From Aestuariibius insulae (GTDB taxonomy: Bacteria; Pseudomonadota; Alphaproteobacteria; Rhodobacterales; Rhodobacteraceae): a DNA stretch of 64,000 nt. Positions 56,607-64,000 of the stretch are shown one piece after another; position 1 is the stretch's first letter; every line of letters starts with the position of its first letter. A program made the translations under genes and the position numbers. A model generated the notes under the pieces. The model was given only the letters and a program-made list of their open reading frames with translations, was not told where the DNA came from and did no database searches. Location: positions 62,001 to 126,000 of the forward strand of contig NZ_JBFONW020000002.1 in NCBI RefSeq assembly GCF_040783535.2. Direction: 5' to 3'.

Positions 56607-57878
56607 ATGGATTTCGATATGCTGGGGCTTGCGCCCCGACTGATCAAAGCCTTGGAGAAACAGGGCATTACCAAACCGACCCCGATTCAAAGCCAGGCGA
56701 TTCCGCATGCGATGAACGGACGCGATGTCATGGGCCTTGCCCAGACGGGGACCGGCAAAACGGCGGCCTTTGGTCTGCCTATGATCGACGCGCTTCTGGG
56801 CGATGGCGGCAAGCCTGCGCCTAAGACGGCGCGGGGCCTGATTCTCGCGCCGACGCGCGAGCTGGCCAAGCAGATCTCGGACAATCTGCGCGCCTATACG
56901 GAAGGCACGCATCTTAAGGTCGCGCTCGTTGTCGGCGGGGCCGGGATCGTCGGCCAGATCCGGCGGCTCGAGCGTGGCGTCGATCTGCTAGTGGCAACCC
57001 CTGGTCGTTTGATCGACCTGCTCGACCGCAAGGCCGTGCGTCTAGACGAGACGCGGTTCCTTGTTCTCGACGAGGCCGATCAGATGCTGGATCTCGGCTT
57101 TATTCATGCGCTTCGCAAGATCGCGCCGCTTTTGCCGGACGAGCGTCAGACGATGCTTTTCTCGGCCACGATGCCCAAGCAGATGAACGAGCTGGCCAGC
57201 GCCTATCTGCGCGATGCCGTGCGGGTCGAAGTGGCCCCTCCCGGCAAGGCTGCCGACAAGATCGCGCAGTCCCTGCACTACGTGGCGAAGGCCTCCAAGT
57301 CCGAGCTGCTGATCGACCTGCTCTCCAAGCATGACGGCGAGCGGGCGATCGTTTTTGGCCGCACCAAGCATGGGTCGGAAAAGCTATACAAGTCGCTGGA
57401 AAAGGCAGGCTTTGCCGCAGCTTCGATCCACGGCAACAAGAGCCAGGGACAGCGCGACCGGGCAATCACCGCGTTCAAGGCGGGCAAGGTTACGGTTCTG
57501 GTGGCAACGGATGTGGCCGCGCGCGGGATCGATATCCCGGATGTGAAGCATGTCTATAACTACGATCTGCCCAATGTGCCCGAGAACTATGTGCACCGGA
57601 TTGGACGCACGGCGCGTGCGGGCGCAGAAGGCGCGGCGATTGCGTTCTGCGCGCCGGACGAGATGAGCGAGCTTCGCGCGATTGAGAAGGCGATGAAGAT
57701 GCCGATCCCCGTCGCCTCGGGTCGCCCGTGGGAGAACGAGGAAGCCAAGCCCAAGCGCGGCGGCGGAGGGGGCAGGGGCCGTCCCGGCGGCGGTCGCCCC
57801 GGAGGCCGTCCAAATGGCGGTGGCGGCAAGCCCGCAGGCAAACCGCAGCGGCGGCGCCGCAAGCCCAAGGCGGCTTAG
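56607..57878 (+). CDS. DEAD-box RNA helicase (RhlE-like)
   Basis: Unwinds RNA with ATP, in ribosome assembly, RNA decay or cold adaptation. The ATG at 56607 has AGAAGG upstream and gives 423 aa starting MDFDMLGLAPRLIKALEKQG. All motifs are present: Q motif (KPTPIQSQAIP), AQTGTGKT, PTRELAKQ, TPGRLIDL, DEADQMLD, FSATMP, VFGRTKHG, TDVAARGIDIP and HRIGRTARAG. The C-terminal tail (about 385-423) is Gly/Pro/Arg/Lys-rich and likely binds RNA. Convergent with the YihY-type gene, 4-bp overlap. Confidence 0.94.
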   Translation: MDFDMLGLAPRLIKALEKQGITKPTPIQSQAIPHAMNGRDVMGLAQTGTGKTAAFGLPMIDALLGDGGKPAPKTARGLILAPTRELAKQISDNLRAYTEGTHLKVALVVGGAGIVGQIRRLERGVDLLVATPGRLIDLLDRKAVRLDETRFLVLDEADQMLDLGFIHALRKIAPLLPDERQTMLFSATMPKQMNELASAYLRDAVRVEVAPPGKAADKIAQSLHYVAKASKSELLIDLLSKHDGERAIVFGRTKHGSEKLYKSLEKAGFAAASIHGNKSQGQRDRAITAFKAGKVTVLVATDVAARGIDIPDVKHVYNYDLPNVPENYVHRIGRTARAGAEGAAIAFCAPDEMSELRAIEKAMKMPIPVASGRPWENEEAKPKRGGGGGRGRPGGGRPGGRPNGGGGKPAGKPQRRRRKPKAA

Positions 57879-58819
57879 GCGGAGCTTTCTCCCAGCACAT
57901 CGGCCTTGACGGCGCCGCGCTCTCCGCGCGGCTCCGGCTGGCCGGTGGTGCTGTCGACGCGTGTCTGGGCTTCAATCTCGGAATCCAGCTCGGCGCCGAA
58001 GAGCACGATATAGGCCGAGAGCCACAGCCACATCAGCAGAACGATGACGCCGCCGAGCGTGCCAAAGGTTTCGTTGTAGCTGGCGAAGTTGGACACGTAG
58101 AAGCCGAATGCAACCGAGCCGAGCGCCCAAAGCAGGCACGCGACAACCGCCCCGGGAGTGATCCACTGCCATTCCGCCGTATCCCGGTCAGGCCCGTGCC
58201 GGTACATAAAGCCCAAGGCGAAGACCGTGAGTCCAAAGAGAACGGCGGCCGTGACCACCTGCACGAAAATCTCGAAACCGGGTCCGAAATCGACGAAGGA
58301 CAAGATGGCGGGCACAACAAGCGTGGCCGCCAGGTTCAGCAGAAGACCCACGATAACGAAAAGCGTGAGGCCCAGTGTCAATCCCGTCAGCTTGAAGAAG
58401 CCGCGTGTCTCTTCCTCGTCATAGGCGATGTTGAGCCCTTGAATAAGGCTCTTGATGCCTTTTGAGGCGGAGTAGATCGCTAGAAGGATACCCCCGATGG
58501 CGGCAAGGCCCAATCCGCCTTCGCGGCTACCAGCAACGGAGGAGGCCTGATCAAGGATGATCTCGGCGGCCTGATCGGGCAGCATTTGGCCCAGGCGTTC
58601 CAGCTCGTCCACGATCATCGCAGGTTCGGTCAGCAGACCGGCAATGGCCATGGCAGCGGCCAGTCCGGGAAAGAGCGCGAGCAGGCCGTAGAACGCGATG
58701 CCTGCCGCGATCAGCCCGACCCGGTCGGCGTCGATCTCGTCCTTCACGCGGAATGCGATATCCTTCCAGCCTTTGAGCGGGATCTGACGCGGATGCGTGG
58801 CGCTGCGGCCTCTGGACAT
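57875..58819 (-). CDS. YihY/virulence factor BrkB family membrane protein
   Basis: A 314-aa polytopic protein of the family once called ribonuclease BN. Six hydrophobic helices. The family motifs are RVGLIAAGIAFYGLLALFPGLAAAM (about 33-57), SASKGIKSLIQGLNIAYDEEETRGFFK, and SYNETFGTLGGVIVLLMWLWLSAYIVLFGAELDSEIE (about 247-283). A charged tail follows. Function is unknown; the RNase claim was withdrawn for this family. Divergent from the second EamA gene. Confidence 0.92.
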   Translation of the reverse strand: MSRGRSATHPRQIPLKGWKDIAFRVKDEIDADRVGLIAAGIAFYGLLALFPGLAAAMAIAGLLTEPAMIVDELERLGQMLPDQAAEIILDQASSVAGSREGGLGLAAIGGILLAIYSASKGIKSLIQGLNIAYDEEETRGFFKLTGLTLGLTLFVIVGLLLNLAATLVVPAILSFVDFGPGFEIFVQVVTAAVLFGLTVFALGFMYRHGPDRDTAEWQWITPGAVVACLLWALGSVAFGFYVSNFASYNETFGTLGGVIVLLMWLWLSAYIVLFGAELDSEIEAQTRVDSTTGQPEPRGERGAVKADVLGESSA

Positions 58820-58916
58820 GGCGGTACTCTCCGTTACGTGTTCGTCGAACGGACGAGCCTAGGGTTCGGTTCCACATCCCTTGACTTCGGTGCCGGGACT
58901 AAGTCCTCTCCGTCCC

Positions 58917-59825
58917 ATGGAAAAACGCGACAGCATGGATGCGTTCGGCGCGATCTCCCTCATTGGGTTTTCGGCGCTGCTGGGGCTCAACCAGGTCATC
59001 ATCGCGGTCGTGAATGACGGGCTGCAGCCAGTCTTTTTCGCGGGCCTGCGCTCGGCCGGGGCGATGGTGCTGCTGTGGCTCTGGATCCGGCTTCGGTCCG
59101 GACCGCTCACGCTGCATCCCGGCACGGCGGTGCCCGGGATCTTGATCGGGCTGTGTTTCGCGGTAGAGTTCATCTTTCTCTTCGTCGCGCTTGATCTGAC
59201 GACGGTCTCGCGGACCAGCGTGATCTTCTACACGATGCCGGTCTGGCTCGCGATCCTGGCGCATCTGTTCATTCCGGGCGAGCGGATGACGCCGCTCAAA
59301 GTGCTGGGTCTCACGCTTGCTCTAGGCGGGGCGGCCTTGGCCATCCTGCAGCGGCCCAAGGCTGGCACGGCATCCCTTTTGGGCGATCTTTTCGCGCTGG
59401 GCGGGGCAATCTGCTGGGCAGGGATCGCGTTCATCGCCAAGGCCACGCGACTGCGCGAGGTTCCGGCGCAGACGCAGCTTTTGTGGCAGGTGGCGATCTC
59501 GGCGCCGATCCTGCTGCTGATCTCGCCGCTGTTCGGAGAGCTTATCCGGGATCTGCAACCGATCCACCTTTGGGGGCTGGCTTTCCAGATCGTGGTTATC
59601 GTGACGGCGGGGTTCGTCTTCTGGCTGTGGCTGCTGTCGATTTACCCGGCCTCGAGCGTCGCCTCCTTCAGCTTTCTCGCACCGGTCTTCGGCGTATTCC
59701 TCGGCTGGTGGCTGCTGGACGAAGAAGTCGGTCCGGTGATCTTCGCAGCCCTCGCGCTGGTGGCAGTGGGGCTCATCCTGATCAACCGGACCGTGCGCGC
59801 TCAGGTCCCGCAGAAAGTGGCCTGA
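58917..59825 (+). CDS. DMT-superfamily (EamA) transporter
   Basis: A 302-aa ten-helix membrane protein with two EamA repeats. The ATG at 58917 is preferred; a TTG at 58881 or an ATG at 58935 (MDAFGAISLIGFSALLGLNQ) are possible. Segments: LCFAVEFIFLFVALDLTTVSRTSVIFYTMPVWLAILAHL and WLLSIYPASSVASFSFLAPVFGVFLGWWLLDEEVGP. Substrate unknown. It is not closely similar to the DMT protein at 54915, so they are not a recent duplicate pair. Its last 25 bp overlap selO tail to tail. Confidence 0.9.
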   Translation: MEKRDSMDAFGAISLIGFSALLGLNQVIIAVVNDGLQPVFFAGLRSAGAMVLLWLWIRLRSGPLTLHPGTAVPGILIGLCFAVEFIFLFVALDLTTVSRTSVIFYTMPVWLAILAHLFIPGERMTPLKVLGLTLALGGAALAILQRPKAGTASLLGDLFALGGAICWAGIAFIAKATRLREVPAQTQLLWQVAISAPILLLISPLFGELIRDLQPIHLWGLAFQIVVIVTAGFVFWLWLLSIYPASSVASFSFLAPVFGVFLGWWLLDEEVGPVIFAALALVAVGLILINRTVRAQVPQKVA

Positions 59826-61177
59826 ACCCGCTCTTCCGGCTCTGGCGGGGCGGTCAGCGTGGTGTCCTCGGGATCCGCAAACGGTGTCTTGAGCGCTGCA
59901 TTCAACGCGTGGAACGGCCCGTAATCCCCGGCAACAGCCGCTTGGATCATCGCCTCGACGCGGTGATTGCGGGGGATGATGGCAGGGTTGGCGGAGCGCA
60001 TGACGCTTTCGGGGTCAGGCTCTTCGGCCAGCCGCTCCTGCCACTCAGCCTGCCATTCGGTATCTAGCGTGTCGCAGGCGGCTAGTGTGCGGAACGTATT
60101 GGTAAAATCCGCTCCTGTCTCGGCCATATGCGTGAGAAGCTTAGAAATCAGATCGGCATCCTCGACCGTTGGCTGCGAAAGGCCGATCTTTGCGCCGAAC
60201 CGCTGGAGCCAGGCCGCCTGATAGAGCGCGCCAAACCCGTTCACGATCTCGGTGAACTCCTCGACGGCCTGTGTCTGGTCAGGCATCAGCGGCAGCAAAG
60301 CCGTGCCAAGCTGCGCGAGGTTCCACAGCGCGATGCGCGGCTGGTTGGCATAGGCATAGCGTCCCTGCTGGTCGATGGAGCTAAAGACGGTCTGAGGGTG
60401 GTAGTCGTCCATGAAAGCGCAGGGGCCATAGTCGATGGTCTCGCCCGAAATGGCGCAATTGTCGGTATTCATGACCCCGTGGATGAAGCCCAGCGACATC
60501 CAGTGCGCGATCAGCTCCGCCTGCGCCGCAACCACCCCGGCCAGCAGCCCGGCGGGGCCGTCTGCTTCGGGATAATGGCGGGCAATGGCATAGTCGGCGA
60601 GCGCGGCCAGCGCCTCGTGATCTTCGCGCGCGGCAAAGATCTGGAACGTGCCAACCCGCAGATGGCTCGAGGCGACGCGGGTGAGGATTGCGCCCGGGAA
60701 GACCCGCTCGCGTAGGACGGGTTCTCCGGTCGTCACGGCAGCCAAAGCGCGCGTCGTCGGCACGCCAAGCGCCGCCATCGCCTCGGAGACGAGGTATTCG
60801 CGCAAGACCGGCCCTAGCCAGGCGCGCCCGTCGCCCGAGCGGCTGTAGGGCGTGCGTCCCGATCCCTTTAGCTGAATGTCGCGGCCTGCGACCTCTCCCA
60901 GAAGGATTGCGCGCCCATCCCCCAGTTGCGGGTTCCAGTGGCCGAACTGATGGCCCGCGTAAAGTTGCGCCAGAGGATCCGCACCATCGGGGATCCGGTT
61001 GCCCGCAAAGATCGATGCAAGCGTCGCCTCGTCCGATCCGGCTTGGTCAATACCAAGCTCTACCGCCAGCGCGTCGTTGAAGGCGATCAGCTCGGGCTTT
61101 TCCACTGGAACCGGATCCAGCCGGGTGAAGAACCGATCGGGGAGCCGCGCGTAGCTGTTGTCGAAGTCGATCTGCAT
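59801..61177 (-). CDS. selO: protein adenylyltransferase SelO
   Basis: A pseudokinase-fold enzyme that transfers AMP to Ser, Thr or Tyr of target proteins, linked to redox stress in bacteria and mitochondria. The 458-aa protein has FDNSYARLPDRFF at the start, YAGHQFGHWNPQLGDGRAILLGEV (about 69-92), KGSGRTPYSRSGDGRAWLGPVLREYLVSEAM (about 104-134), GVMNTDNCAISGETIDYGPCAFMDDY (about 235-260) with the metal-binding DYGP, and PAIIPRNH. It ends in FCGT, keeping the conserved C-terminal cysteine that in some eukaryotes is selenocysteine. Confidence 0.94.
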   Translation of the reverse strand: MQIDFDNSYARLPDRFFTRLDPVPVEKPELIAFNDALAVELGIDQAGSDEATLASIFAGNRIPDGADPLAQLYAGHQFGHWNPQLGDGRAILLGEVAGRDIQLKGSGRTPYSRSGDGRAWLGPVLREYLVSEAMAALGVPTTRALAAVTTGEPVLRERVFPGAILTRVASSHLRVGTFQIFAAREDHEALAALADYAIARHYPEADGPAGLLAGVVAAQAELIAHWMSLGFIHGVMNTDNCAISGETIDYGPCAFMDDYHPQTVFSSIDQQGRYAYANQPRIALWNLAQLGTALLPLMPDQTQAVEEFTEIVNGFGALYQAAWLQRFGAKIGLSQPTVEDADLISKLLTHMAETGADFTNTFRTLAACDTLDTEWQAEWQERLAEEPDPESVMRSANPAIIPRNHRVEAMIQAAVAGDYGPFHALNAALKTPFADPEDTTLTAPPEPEERVQATFCGT

Positions 61178-61201
61178 ATCGGCTATATAGGCGCGGACGC
61201 C

Positions 61202-61651
61202 TCAGAAGACCCGCGTCATCAACGCATATCGGTCGCGCAGCCTGAATCCAGCCTTGCCGTAGAGGCGTTGTTTGGCCTCATCCGACCGATCGACCTCGAG
61301 ATGAAGCGCCCGCAGACCAGTCCCTGCCAGAGCCCGGCCAAGGGCCAGCAGCGCCTCGGTTCCAATTCCGCGCCCGCGCACGGAGGGTCGCACGAAGATC
61401 TCGTCGACGAACCCGTCCAGCCCGCCGAACTCTACCGACCAGCCAAAGGTGACCACTAGATAACCCACAGGCGCGCGGGCTGGGCCAATCAGGTAGATGG
61501 CCCCGTGAGGCGAACCCTCCAGAAGCGGCTCGAGCGCGGCGCGGCGATGCTCTTCGGTCGTCTCGAGCCCGTACTCCTCGTGAAACCGGGCGACGAGTGA
61601 CAGAAGCGGCGCGATATGCTCCGGCTTGGCCAGCTGAAGCTGCGCGCTCAC
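61202..61651 (-). CDS. GNAT-family N-acetyltransferase
   Basis: A 149-aa acetyltransferase. The start is a GTG at 61651 that overlaps the nucleoside-hydrolase stop (GTGA); the longer frame above is antisense to real sequence. The acetyl-CoA-binding motif is IFVRPSVRGRGIGTEALLALG (about 92-112), preceded by GYLVVTFGWSVEFGGLDGFVDE, followed by HLEVDRSDEAKQRLYGKAGFRLRDRY. The acceptor is unknown. Confidence 0.88.
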   Translation of the reverse strand: MSAQLQLAKPEHIAPLLSLVARFHEEYGLETTEEHRRAALEPLLEGSPHGAIYLIGPARAPVGYLVVTFGWSVEFGGLDGFVDEIFVRPSVRGRGIGTEALLALGRALAGTGLRALHLEVDRSDEAKQRLYGKAGFRLRDRYALMTRVF

Positions 61652-62580
61652 AGCCGGGCCAGCCGGTCTGTCATGCGGGCGAAGAACGCACCCGCATCCA
61701 CGTTCCCGATAAACATCGCATTGACTGCCCGGTCGGTCACGCCCCACCAGTCGGCGACGGTCATACCGCGCGTCAGCTCTGAGGTGGTCTCGATCTCCAC
61801 ATTGATCTGGCGGCCCGAGAACAGCTCTGGCCAGAGAAGCCAGCCAATGACGCACGGATCATGCAGTGGCGCGCCGTCCGAGCCGTATTTCTCCTTGTCG
61901 AACCGCTCAAAAAAGCCTGTCCAGTCCGCAATGGCGTCGCCGATCCGTGTTTCCATCGCGCGAAAGGCGGCGATGCGGTCCGTTGTGACAAGCACCTTGT
62001 GGGTGACGTCCAGCGGCAAAACCGTGATCTTGCAGCCCGAGTCGAAGACGGCCTTGGCGGCCTCGGGATCAACGAAGATGTTGAATTCCGCCGCCGGGCT
62101 GATGTTGCCGACCTCGAAATAGGCGCCTCCCATCAGGACGATCTCCCTGATCCGCCCCGCAACGTCGGGCGCGCGGGTGAGGGCGGTTGCGACATTGGTC
62201 AGAGGACCCAGGGCGCAAATGGTCAGGCCATCCACCTCGCGCGCCAGATCAATGATCGCATCGACGCCATGTTTGTCCTGAAGCGCCATAACCGGCGCGC
62301 GCAGATCCGCGCCATCAAGGCCGGTTTTGCCATGCACATGCTCGGCGGTGACGAGAGGGCGTTCAAGCGGATGGTCGCATCCGGCATGGACCGCGATCTC
62401 GGGCCGACCGGCTAGTTCGCAAACCTTTCGCGCATTGGCACTCGTCAACGCGAGCGGGACATTGCCAGCCACGGCGGTGATCGCCTTCACTTCAAGCTCG
62501 GGAGAGGCTAGCGCCAGAAGGATGGCGACGGCGTCATCCTGTCCAGGATCGGTGTCGATGAGGATCGGTCTTGGTGTCAT
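61648..62580 (-). CDS. inosine-uridine-type nucleoside hydrolase
   Basis: Cleaves the N-glycosidic bond of nucleosides in salvage. The 310-aa protein starts with the calcium-binding signature PILIDTDPGQDDAVAILLAL (about 4-23), followed by VHAGCDHPL, LGPLTNVATAL, EIVLMGGAYFEVGNISPAAEFNIFVDPEAA (about 150-179) and HDPCVIGWLL with the catalytic His/Asp. It is cotranscribed with the acetyltransferase. Base preference is not readable. Confidence 0.93.
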   Translation of the reverse strand: MTPRPILIDTDPGQDDAVAILLALASPELEVKAITAVAGNVPLALTSANARKVCELAGRPEIAVHAGCDHPLERPLVTAEHVHGKTGLDGADLRAPVMALQDKHGVDAIIDLAREVDGLTICALGPLTNVATALTRAPDVAGRIREIVLMGGAYFEVGNISPAAEFNIFVDPEAAKAVFDSGCKITVLPLDVTHKVLVTTDRIAAFRAMETRIGDAIADWTGFFERFDKEKYGSDGAPLHDPCVIGWLLWPELFSGRQINVEIETTSELTRGMTVADWWGVTDRAVNAMFIGNVDAGAFFARMTDRLARL

Positions 62581-62669
62581 GCGGCCAAGGGCTATCCTGC
62601 CTCATGGGGCCGGGCAAGGCCGGACCGCAGGCGAGCGGCTGCGACATCTGTCGAGGGGCGGATCACGTC

Positions 62670-63479
62670 CTATTCCGCCCGCTTCGCCTCGGTCCAGAGC
62701 CGATCCATCTCTTCCAGGCTTGCCTCTGCTGGGCTCGAGCCTATGGCTTCAAGCTGCTGTTCTATATATTGAAATCTCCGAACGAATTTGGCGTTTGTCC
62801 CGCGCAAGGCGGCTTCCGGGTCAAGCTTCAGATGCCGCCCGAGATTGACCATGACAAAGAGAAGATCCCCAAATTCATCCTCGATCTTGGCTGGATCCAG
62901 CGTGTCCCGCGCCTCGGCCAGCTCGCGGGTTTCCTCGTCGATCTTAGCGAGCACCTGATCGATCTCGGTCCAGTCAAAGCCCACGCGCGCGGCCCGCTTT
63001 TGCAGCTTGAGCGCGCGTAAAAGCGCGGGCAGGCCCAAAGCCACGTCATCAAGAACGCCGGCCTTCGCCCGATCCGCTCGTTCGGTCGCCTTGATCGTCT
63101 CCCAATCGGCTTTTTGCTGCTCCGCGCTCTTGTCGCGGGTCTCGTCGCCGAAGACATGCGGATGACGCGCCACCATCTTGTCAGAGACGCTGCGGATCAC
63201 GTCCGTGATGCTGAAAAGATCTTTCTCGTCAGCCATTTGAGCGTGATAGATCACCTGAAGCAGAAGATCTCCCAGCTCGCCCCTCAGGTCATCCCAATCG
63301 CGCCGCTCAATTGCGTCGGCGACCTCATAAGCCTCCTCGATCGAATAGGGGGCGATCGTGTCGAAATCCTGCTCGATATCCCAAGGACAGCCGGTCTGGG
63401 GATCGCGGAGGCGCTGCATGATCCGGACAAGGCGCGGCAACCCTCCGTCGGGATCGTGGATCAGCGGCTCATCGGACAT
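62670..63479 (-). CDS. mazG: nucleoside triphosphate pyrophosphohydrolase MazG
   Basis: Hydrolyses NTPs, including non-canonical ones, to NMP and pyrophosphate. The ATG at 63479 gives 269 aa (MSDEPLIHDPDGGLPRL). It has two MazG repeats. The N-terminal one is GCPWDIEQDFDTIAPYSIEEAYEVADAIE with RGELGDLLLQVIYHAQMA (about 30-85); the C-terminal one is KIDEETRELAEARD with KIEDEFGDLLFVMVNLGRHL (about 175-215). Both EExxE/ExxD metal-binding patterns are intact. Divergent from the agmatinase gene. Confidence 0.94.
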   Translation of the reverse strand: MSDEPLIHDPDGGLPRLVRIMQRLRDPQTGCPWDIEQDFDTIAPYSIEEAYEVADAIERRDWDDLRGELGDLLLQVIYHAQMADEKDLFSITDVIRSVSDKMVARHPHVFGDETRDKSAEQQKADWETIKATERADRAKAGVLDDVALGLPALLRALKLQKRAARVGFDWTEIDQVLAKIDEETRELAEARDTLDPAKIEDEFGDLLFVMVNLGRHLKLDPEAALRGTNAKFVRRFQYIEQQLEAIGSSPAEASLEEMDRLWTEAKRAE

Positions 63480-63541
63480 TGCGGACCTCGTGCGATTGGG
63501 GTTCTTTGGCTGGCATAACAAGGCCGCACGGGGAGAACCAG

Positions 63542-64000
63542 ATGGCGCTTGAGGATGCTAGAGGCGAGGTCGATGTCGCGTTGAAGGGTCGTCGTACTGG
63601 CCTTGTCTACGAGAACGCGTTCGGCGGTGTTTTGTCTTTTCTCAGAAGAGCTTACACCAAGGATCTAAGCGGCGTGGATCTGGCGGTGACAGGCGTACCC
63701 TTCGATCAGGCAGTGACGAACCGTCCGGGGTGCCGGTTCGGGCCGAGGGCCATCCGCGAGGCGTCGAGCCTGCAGCCCTTCGATCCGCCCTATGGATGGG
63801 ATGTCGATCCGCTGAGCGATTTCAACGTGATCGATTATGGCGATCTGGCCTTTGACTATGCCCGCGTGGAAGAGTTCCCAGAGCGGCTTACGCAGCATAT
63901 TCGTTCGATCCTCGAGGGGGGTGCGGCCTCTCTCGTGCTTGGAGGAGATCATTCGATTTCTCTGCCGATCCTAAGGGCTTATGCCGCTAAGTTCGGGCCT
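63542..64000 (+). CDS. speB: agmatinase / ureohydrolase, N-terminal part (runs off the right edge)
   Basis: The first 153 codons of a ureohydrolase. The ATG at 63542 begins MALEDARGEVDVALKGRRTG. The segments GVDLAVTGVPFDQAVTNRPGCRFGPRAIREAS (about 42-73) and LVLGGDHSISLPIL (about 134-147, first metal-ligand motif GGDHS) are typical of agmatinase rather than arginase. Agmatinases release urea from agmatine and give putrescine; guanidinobutyrase or other ureohydrolases cannot be excluded from this half. Divergent from mazG with 62 bp between. Confidence 0.88.
   Translation, partial: MALEDARGEVDVALKGRRTGLVYENAFGGVLSFLRRAYTKDLSGVDLAVTGVPFDQAVTNRPGCRFGPRAIREASSLQPFDPPYGWDVDPLSDFNVIDYGDLAFDYARVEEFPERLTQHIRSILEGGAASLVLGGDHSISLPILRAYAAKFGP

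Noticed and set aside
54915..59825. The two EamA transporters as a duplicated pair
   Set aside because: They share only the family fold by eye and are separated by unrelated genes on different strands.

Overview
The window is a gene-dense, high-GC stretch of chromosome from an alphaproteobacterium, most likely a member of the Rhodobacteraceae (Roseobacter/Rhodobacter group). This rests on a sciP-ctrA pair, the small-protein/xerD/aroK-aroB neighbourhood, LpxI in place of LpxH in the lipid A pathway, a GTTC-N7-GTTC type SOS box, and intergenic 'CTCATCTTGCC..AAA' 3' elements of a kind I recall from this family. There is no prophage, insertion sequence, CRISPR array, rRNA or tRNA gene. Almost all of it is core genome, so the less-described material lies mainly in small membrane-protein genes and structured intergenic repeats.

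Layout: 1-4320, minus strand: a truncated gamma-glutamyltransferase, a CNNM/CorC-type protein, xerD, a 509-aa exported protein and a 50-aa membrane protein. 4442-6108: aroK-aroB, converging on ssb. 6805-8243: a lytic transglycosylase converging on a DUF1206 membrane protein. 8304-14696, minus: a complete peptide/nickel-type ABC importer (binding protein, two permeases, fused double ATPase). 14947-16653: miaA divergent from pyrH. 16995-28855, plus: frr, then a repeat-rich 570-bp gap, then the envelope cluster uppS-cdsA-dxr-rseP-(41-aa ORF)-bamA-skp-fabZ-lpxA-lpxI-lpxB. 28896-30232: a fatty-acid desaturase divergent from an ArsR-type regulator. 30294-32702: mnmA, then sciP-ctrA. 32907-37318: ligA-recG. 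37418-37540: a 40-aa membrane protein behind a LexA-type box.

37856-41578: a NifU-like protein, hisI, and a trmFO-methyltransferase-gluQ operon. 41730-48009: an outer-membrane barrel-like protein, gyrA, the arginase-ornithine cyclodeaminase operon and its divergent Lrp-type regulator. 48006-49958: dsbB-yqaA divergent from a zinc metallopeptidase. 49994-51951: a TRAP DctQ-DctM pair. 51948-54869: a DUF985 cupin, a PRC-barrel protein, a DUF7002-like protein and enolase. 54915-59825: a DMT exporter, a Fur/Mur regulator, a DEAD-box helicase, a YihY-type membrane protein and a second DMT exporter. 59801-63479, minus: SelO, an acetyltransferase with a nucleoside hydrolase, and MazG. 63542-64000: the start of an agmatinase gene.

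Functional themes: envelope biogenesis (isoprenoid carrier, phospholipid, lipid A, BamA/Skp, RseP), tRNA modification (MiaA, MnmA, TrmFO, GluQ), DNA replication and repair (SSB, LigA, RecG, GyrA, XerD) and arginine catabolism (arginase, ornithine cyclodeaminase, agmatinase). The observations I rate highest are the SOS-box-linked 40-aa membrane protein, a 120-bp tandem repeat whose stems are conserved between copies, a three-copy 34-bp module in the same gap, three 20-bp palindromes on an exact 27-bp period, and two copies of a covarying element placed directly after stop codons.
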